This document shows, in pieces, positions 6,070 to 8,744 of a stretch of DNA of 8,744 nt. Every line of letters begins with the position of its first letter. Position 1 is the first letter of the stretch. The stretch comes from an uncultured Eubacteriales bacterium (lineage in GTDB: Bacteria; Bacillota; Clostridia; Oscillospirales; Acutalibacteraceae): NCBI GenBank assembly GCA_905198155.1, contig CAJKBQ010000060.1:1-8744 (forward strand), written 5' to 3'. Position numbers and translations under genes: made by a program. Below the pieces are notes generated by a model, which saw only the letters and a program-made list of their open reading frames with translations, was not told the DNA's origin and did no database searches.

Positions 6070-6098
6070 TTGACGAATACGCATAAAAGGCGTATAAT
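6070..6098 (+). promoter_or_regulatory. hicAB promoter with candidate HicB operator
   Basis: TTGACG (6070-6075) and TATAAT (6093-6098) are separated by 17 bases. A perfect inverted repeat, ATACGC (6077-6082) and GCGTAT (6090-6095) with a seven-base gap, lies in the spacer and overlaps the -10 box. HicB antitoxins repress their own operons by binding inverted repeats at the promoter, so this is a good operator candidate. Transcription should start near 6105, only about 16 bases before the hicA ATG. Confidence 0.78.
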
Positions 6099-6120
6099 AT
6101 GAGTGTGAGGAAAGGGGCTG

Positions 6121-6300
6121 ATGGCAACGAAACGCGCGCACCTCATAAAATTACTCGAAAAGAACGGCTGGTACTTAAAACGGAATGGCAGCGGGCATGA
6201 TATATACACCAACGGAAAAGAGAGCGAAACTATTCCAAGGCACAACGAACTGAAAGAAAATCTCGCCAAAGCGATCATCAAAAGGCGCGGACTGAAATAA
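6121..6300 (+). CDS. hicA: HicA family mRNA interferase toxin
   Basis: This 59-residue protein belongs to the HicA (YcfA) toxin family, which binds double-stranded RNA and cleaves mRNA to stop growth. The start is MATKRAHLIKLLEKNGW. The active-site motif is GSGHDIY (23-29), with H26 as the expected catalytic histidine, followed by the strand and turn TIPRHNEL (37-44) and the closing helix ending in IIKRRGLK. The length matches the usual 55-65 residues. The ATG at 6121 follows GAGG (6107-6110) at ten bases. It is AT-richer (about 45% GC by hand count) than neighbouring genes and uses ATA, AGG and TTA codons, which suggests acquisition by transfer. It precedes hicB by 41 bases, the classic toxin-first order of this system. 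Confidence 0.9.
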   Translation: MATKRAHLIKLLEKNGWYLKRNGSGHDIYTNGKESETIPRHNELKENLAKAIIKRRGLK

Positions 6301-6341
6301 GCCCGCGCTGCAATAAAATCATTTGATTGGAGGCTGTCACG

Positions 6342-6743
6342 ATGAAAAATGCTTACCCGATTTTACTCACGCCCGAATCGGACGGATTTACGGTTTATAT
6401 TCCTGATTTCACCATCAACACCCAGGGTAACGACCTGCCCGATGCCATTGAAATGGCGCGGGACGCCATCGGCCTGATGGGGATTGACATGGAGGACGAC
6501 GGCAAAGCATTGCCGCAGCCGTCCGCCCTGTCAAGCGTCCGGCAGTCCGCACAGGCGGCCGATATTGTCACGCTGGTGGACGTGGATTTTGCTGAATACC
6601 GCAAACAAAACGATATGCGGTGCGTGAAGAAAAACTGCACCGTCCCGGCGTGGCTTTGCGACCGGGCCGAAAAAGCCGGAATCAATTTTTCGGCGGTGCT
6701 GCAAAACGGGTTGAAAGCCGAACTGGGGATTGCCGGGGTGTAA
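6342..6743 (+). CDS. hicB: HicB family antitoxin
   Basis: This 133-residue protein is the partner of HicA. Residues 5-60 (YPILLTPESDGFTVYIPDF, then a helix DLPDAIEMARDAIGLMGIDM) form the HicB partial RNase H-like fold that blocks the toxin. Residues 97-131 (KKNCTVPAWLCDRAEKAG, then INFSAVLQNGLKAEL) resemble the ribbon-helix-helix DNA-binding tail that gives autoregulation. The ATG at 6342 is preferred because TTGGAGG (6327-6333) is its ribosome binding site; an in-frame TTG at 6327 is part of that site. It is co-transcribed with hicA and followed by a terminator at 6770-6801. Confidence 0.9.
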   Translation: MKNAYPILLTPESDGFTVYIPDFTINTQGNDLPDAIEMARDAIGLMGIDMEDDGKALPQPSALSSVRQSAQAADIVTLVDVDFAEYRKQNDMRCVKKNCTVPAWLCDRAEKAGINFSAVLQNGLKAELGIAGV

Positions 6744-6769
6744 AAACGGCGTTCCCGGAAAACAAAAAC

Positions 6770-6801
6770 AGCCCGGAAACCGCATGGTTCCGGGCTTTTT
6801 G
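6770..6801. terminator. Bidirectional intrinsic terminator
   Basis: AGCCCGGAAACC (6770-6781) and GGTTCCGGGCT (6786-6796) form a stem of 11 pairs with one bulged A and a GCAT loop, followed by a T run (6796-6800) on the plus strand. On the minus strand the hairpin is followed by GTTTTTGTTTT. It ends hicAB in one direction and the tRNA-Thr transcript in the other, with its edge only two bases from the tRNA 3' end. Confidence 0.85.
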
Positions 6802-6803
6802 CT

Positions 6804-6879
6804 TGGAGCTGGTGGACGGGCTCGAACCCCCGACCTGCTGATTACAAATCAGCTGCTCTGCCAACTGAGCTACACCAGC
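6804..6879 (-). tRNA. tRNA-Thr (anticodon UGU)
   Basis: The minus strand folds as a 76-base cloverleaf. It has the acceptor stem GCTGGTG/CACCAGC, D-arm GCTC-N8-GAGC and anticodon stem GCTGA/TCAGC around loop TTTGTAA, which gives anticodon TGT (reads ACA, threonine). The T-loop is TTCGAGC, and the gene encodes its 3' TCCA end. The canonical T-stem register GGGGG/CCGTC contains one G-G mismatch. It has its own promoter at 6898-6927 and shares a terminator hairpin with hicB. Confidence 0.95.
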
Positions 6880-6897
6880 ATATCTGCTTGTTTTCAT

Positions 6898-6927
6898 AGT
6901 ATACCACACCCGCCGCGCACTTGTCAA
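6898..6927 (-). promoter_or_regulatory. tRNA-Thr promoter
   Basis: On the minus strand TTGACA (6922-6927) and TATACT (6898-6903) are separated by 18 bases. The start point would be near 6891, about a dozen bases before the mature tRNA 5' end at 6879. Confidence 0.8.
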
Positions 6928-6999
6928 GACTTTTTGCGGCACAACTTTGCCCGCTGCCGAATCCGCCGCTTTTTGTCGAAAAAATTCATCGTTGGTTCA

Positions 7000-7028
7000 T
7001 TGTGTTCCCGCCCCAAATGTGCTATACT
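7000..7028 (+). promoter_or_regulatory. Promoter of the lipoprotein gene
   Basis: TTGTGT (7000-7005) and TATACT (7023-7028) are spaced by 17 bases. The start point would be near 7035, giving a leader of about 40 bases with GAAAGG (7055-7060) as a weak ribosome binding site ahead of the ATG at 7074. Confidence 0.55.
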
Positions 7029-7073
7029 ATGTTCATCCATGCATCGAAAACGCACGAAAGGTTGGATTCATCT

Positions 7074-7721
7074 ATGAAACGATATCGGCGCTGGGCGGCA
7101 ATTGCCCTGGCGTGCTTGTGCTTGCTGGTTCCGGCGTGTCAAAAATCGCCGAAACAGCCGGAAAATCCGCTCAGCGGCGCGCGGTGGTACACCGACACCG
7201 CATTCTGGACGTTCTTTGCAGACGGTACGTTTGAAACCCGCAGCCAAACCGAAGGCACCGTCGAAACCGAAGGCGCCTACGCGTTTGCGTTCGACGGCTC
7301 CGGCACGCTGCAATGCGGCGGCGACGAAGCCGCCATCGTGTTCAGCGGCGACCGCACCGAGATTCAGCTGGCGTTCCGCTCCGGCCGCACGGTGGTGCTG
7401 CAAAAATCCAACCCCGTTCAGCACGAGATGTCGCCGTCCGACGCGATGGATCAGCTGTGGGTCGGCGACTACGAAAACCCCGACGCGATGATTACCGTCA
7501 GCTACTGCGTGCAGGATCTGTCCGTGACCTACGCGATCATGGCCGAAGCCGAGCTGCTCACCGGCGTCTGGTCCACCACGGACCTTGCGGCCCGCACCGT
7601 CTCCGACGACCGCTACACCGTCACGCTGCTGGACGGCCCGTCGATCGAGATCACCGTCAACCCCGGGTACGAGGACAGCGACGCCGCCCGCTTCGCCGGA
7701 ACGTACCGGCGGTACCGGTAA
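7074..7721 (+). CDS. Predicted secreted lipoprotein, function unknown
   Basis: This 215-residue protein begins with a typical lipoprotein signal: basic MKRYRR, a hydrophobic core at residues 7-19 and the lipobox-like VPAC with C22 as the lipidation site (proline at -2 is less common). The mature part seems to hold two small beta-rich units. The first, about 34-113, begins SGARWYTDTAFWTFFADGTF and resembles lipocalin-like sensor domains of Firmicutes lipoproteins. The second, about 125-215, contains MDQLWVGDYENP and ends GTYRRYR. It is expected on the outer face of the cytoplasmic membrane. The open frame extends upstream, but the start at 7074 is chosen because the signal peptide begins there and the promoter lies just before it. 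It stands alone, convergent with the glpK remnant. I do not recognise a specific family. Confidence 0.8.
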   Translation: MKRYRRWAAIALACLCLLVPACQKSPKQPENPLSGARWYTDTAFWTFFADGTFETRSQTEGTVETEGAYAFAFDGSGTLQCGGDEAAIVFSGDRTEIQLAFRSGRTVVLQKSNPVQHEMSPSDAMDQLWVGDYENPDAMITVSYCVQDLSVTYAIMAEAELLTGVWSTTDLAARTVSDDRYTVTLLDGPSIEITVNPGYEDSDAARFAGTYRRYR

Positions 7722-7743
7722 AATCCCAAAAAAGTTTATATGC

Positions 7744-7782
7744 AACGGGAGGCTGTGTTCTCAACCCAGCCTCCCGTTTTTT
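7744..7782. terminator. Intrinsic terminator after the lipoprotein gene
   Basis: AACGGGAGGCTG (7744-7755) pairs with CAGCCTCCCGTT (7767-7778) in a perfect 12-base-pair stem with an 11-base loop, followed by T through 7782 on the plus strand. On the minus strand only a delayed T-rich stretch follows, so it may end the glpK transcript less efficiently. Confidence 0.88.
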
Positions 7783-7795
7783 CACATCGCCGGAT

Positions 7796-8671
7796 TTACG
7801 CTTCGTCGGTCGAAACGGCGCTCCACCGGCGCGCAGTCTCCACTGCCCGGCGCCACCCGCGCAGGCAGCCGTCCCGTTCGGCGGCCGTCATCGACGGGAC
7901 GAACGCCCGATCCATCTCCCAGTGCGCGCGCAGCTCGTCCAAATCGCGCCAGAATCCGACGGCCAGCCCCGCCAGATACGCCGCGCCCAGCGCCGTCGTT
8001 TCGCGGACGCGCGGGCGGCGGACGATGGTGTTCGTGACGTCGGACTGGAACTGCATCAGCAGGTTGTTGGCGCTTGCGCCGCCGTCCACTTTCAGCCCGG
8101 ACAGCGCAATCCCCGTGTCGCGCGTCATCGCGTCCAGCACGTCGCGCGTCTGGTACGCGATCGATTCCAGCGCCGCGCGGATCAAATGGCACCGCGTGGT
8201 GCCGCGCGTCATCCCGACCATCGTGCCGCGCGCGTACATATCCCAATACGGCGCGCCCAGCCCCGTGAACGCCGGAACCAGGTACACGCCGCCGGTGTCC
8301 GGCACTTTGGCGGCAAAATATTCGCTGTCGGCGCTGGAATCGATCAGCCGCAGCTCGTCCCGCAGCCACTGGATCACCGACCCGCCGCAGAACACACTGC
8401 CTTCCAGCGCATAGCGCGGCGTGTCGTCCGCCGACGCTGCCAGCGTGGTAATCAGCCCGTTCCGGCTTTCAAACGGTTCGCGGCCGGTGTTCATCAGCAA
8501 AAAGCAGCCGGTGCCGTATGTATTCTTCGCGTCGCCGCGGTCAAAGCACGCCTGCCCGAACAGCGCGGCCTGCTGGTCGCCCGCGACGCCGGCAATCGGA
8601 ATCTGCGCGCCGCCGATTTCCGCCGTCCCCAAAATCCCGCTGCTTGGCCGCACTTCCGGCAGCATCGCCAT
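7796..8671 (-). CDS. glpK: Glycerol kinase, N-terminus missing (likely truncated or interrupted)
   Basis: The 291 residues match the C-terminal part of GlpK, which converts glycerol and ATP to glycerol 3-phosphate. Diagnostic segments in order are MLPEVRPSSG, GVAGDQQAALFGQ (with the catalytic aspartate), NTYGTGCFLLMNTG, VFCGGSVIQWLRDE, VYLVPAFTGLGAPYWD, ESIAYQTRDVLDAM, LKVDGGASANNLLMQFQSD and ALGAAYLAGLAVGFW. Full-length GlpK is about 500 residues, so roughly the first 210 are absent. Homology can be followed upstream to about 8690 (DLLRIPMAMLPEV). It is then lost in an AT-rich segment with an in-frame TAA at 8702-8704. The ATG at 8669-8671 lies within the family's conserved region and has no ribosome binding site, so a functional product from it is unlikely. 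It is either a pseudogene, a gene split by an insertion, or an assembly-edge artefact. Confidence 0.85.
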   Translation of the reverse strand: MAMLPEVRPSSGILGTAEIGGAQIPIAGVAGDQQAALFGQACFDRGDAKNTYGTGCFLLMNTGREPFESRNGLITTLAASADDTPRYALEGSVFCGGSVIQWLRDELRLIDSSADSEYFAAKVPDTGGVYLVPAFTGLGAPYWDMYARGTMVGMTRGTTRCHLIRAALESIAYQTRDVLDAMTRDTGIALSGLKVDGGASANNLLMQFQSDVTNTIVRRPRVRETTALGAAYLAGLAVGFWRDLDELRAHWEMDRAFVPSMTAAERDGCLRGWRRAVETARRWSAVSTDEA

Positions 8672-8690
8672 CGGAATGCGCAGCAGGTCG

Positions 8691-8744
8691 TAGTGCCGAG
8701 ATTATATATCATAAAGTCGTCAAAATGTGGATTTGTAGTACTTT
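8691..8744. other. AT-rich foreign-looking segment at the glpK break
   Basis: These 54 bases are about 31% GC by hand count, against the high GC of the adjoining glpK. They continue no glpK frame and place a TAA in frame with it at 8702-8704. The change is sharp, as expected at the end of an inserted element or a misjoined repeat. I cannot identify an insertion-sequence family or its terminal repeats from so little sequence. Confidence 0.45.

Noticed and set aside
1..8744. CRISPR array, prophage genes, transposase or rRNA
   Set aside because: No regularly spaced repeats, phage-type proteins, transposase motifs or rRNA signatures were seen; the only hint of a mobile element is the AT-rich tail at 8691-8744.

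Overview
The window looks like a chromosomal stretch from a GC-rich, probably anaerobic gut-type Firmicute (Clostridia, Oscillospirales-like). The basis is inference: strong AGGAGG-type ribosome binding sites, near-consensus TTGACA/TATAAT promoters, a tRNA with an encoded CCA end, small DUF805 and lipoprotein genes, and a HicAB module. No phylogenetic marker gene is present, so the assignment is tentative.

Region 1 (1-4990) is a carbohydrate-use divergon. On the minus strand, a two-gene operon starts with a 562-residue protein that fuses a MerR-type DNA-binding domain to a complete FGGY sugar kinase of the sedoheptulokinase/xylulokinase kind. It is followed 12 bases later by a cytoplasmic GH32-like five-bladed propeller hydrolase. 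On the plus strand, a 542-residue six-hairpin (alpha/alpha)6 glycosidase-like protein is divergently transcribed. The intergenic region 2994-3234 holds a minus-strand promoter with the unusual 19-base spacer typical of MerR targets. It also holds a plus-strand promoter preceded by two perfect 14-base direct repeats 21 bases apart. The simplest reading is a self-contained module: both hydrolases act inside the cell on an imported oligosaccharide or glycoside, the kinase phosphorylates the released sugar (possibly a ketose), and the same polypeptide senses that sugar and controls its own promoter. No transporter lies in the window.

Region 2 (4991-5876) has a DUF805 membrane protein (minus) and an 86-residue unknown membrane protein (plus), each with its own recognisable promoter. 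Region 3 (5877-6801) carries a HicA/HicB type II toxin-antitoxin pair. The 59-residue hicA gene is AT-richer than its surroundings, and an inverted repeat in the promoter is a candidate HicB operator. Region 4 (6804-7782) has a tRNA-Thr(UGU) gene on the minus strand with its own promoter, then a 215-residue predicted lipoprotein. Region 5 (7796-8744) holds the C-terminal part of glycerol kinase GlpK. Its coding homology stops abruptly near 8690 at an AT-rich segment with an in-frame stop, so the gene looks truncated or interrupted, possibly by a mobile element or at an assembly junction.

Convergent gene ends are separated by hairpin terminators that can work in both directions (61-107, 4945-4984, 6770-6801, 7744-7782).
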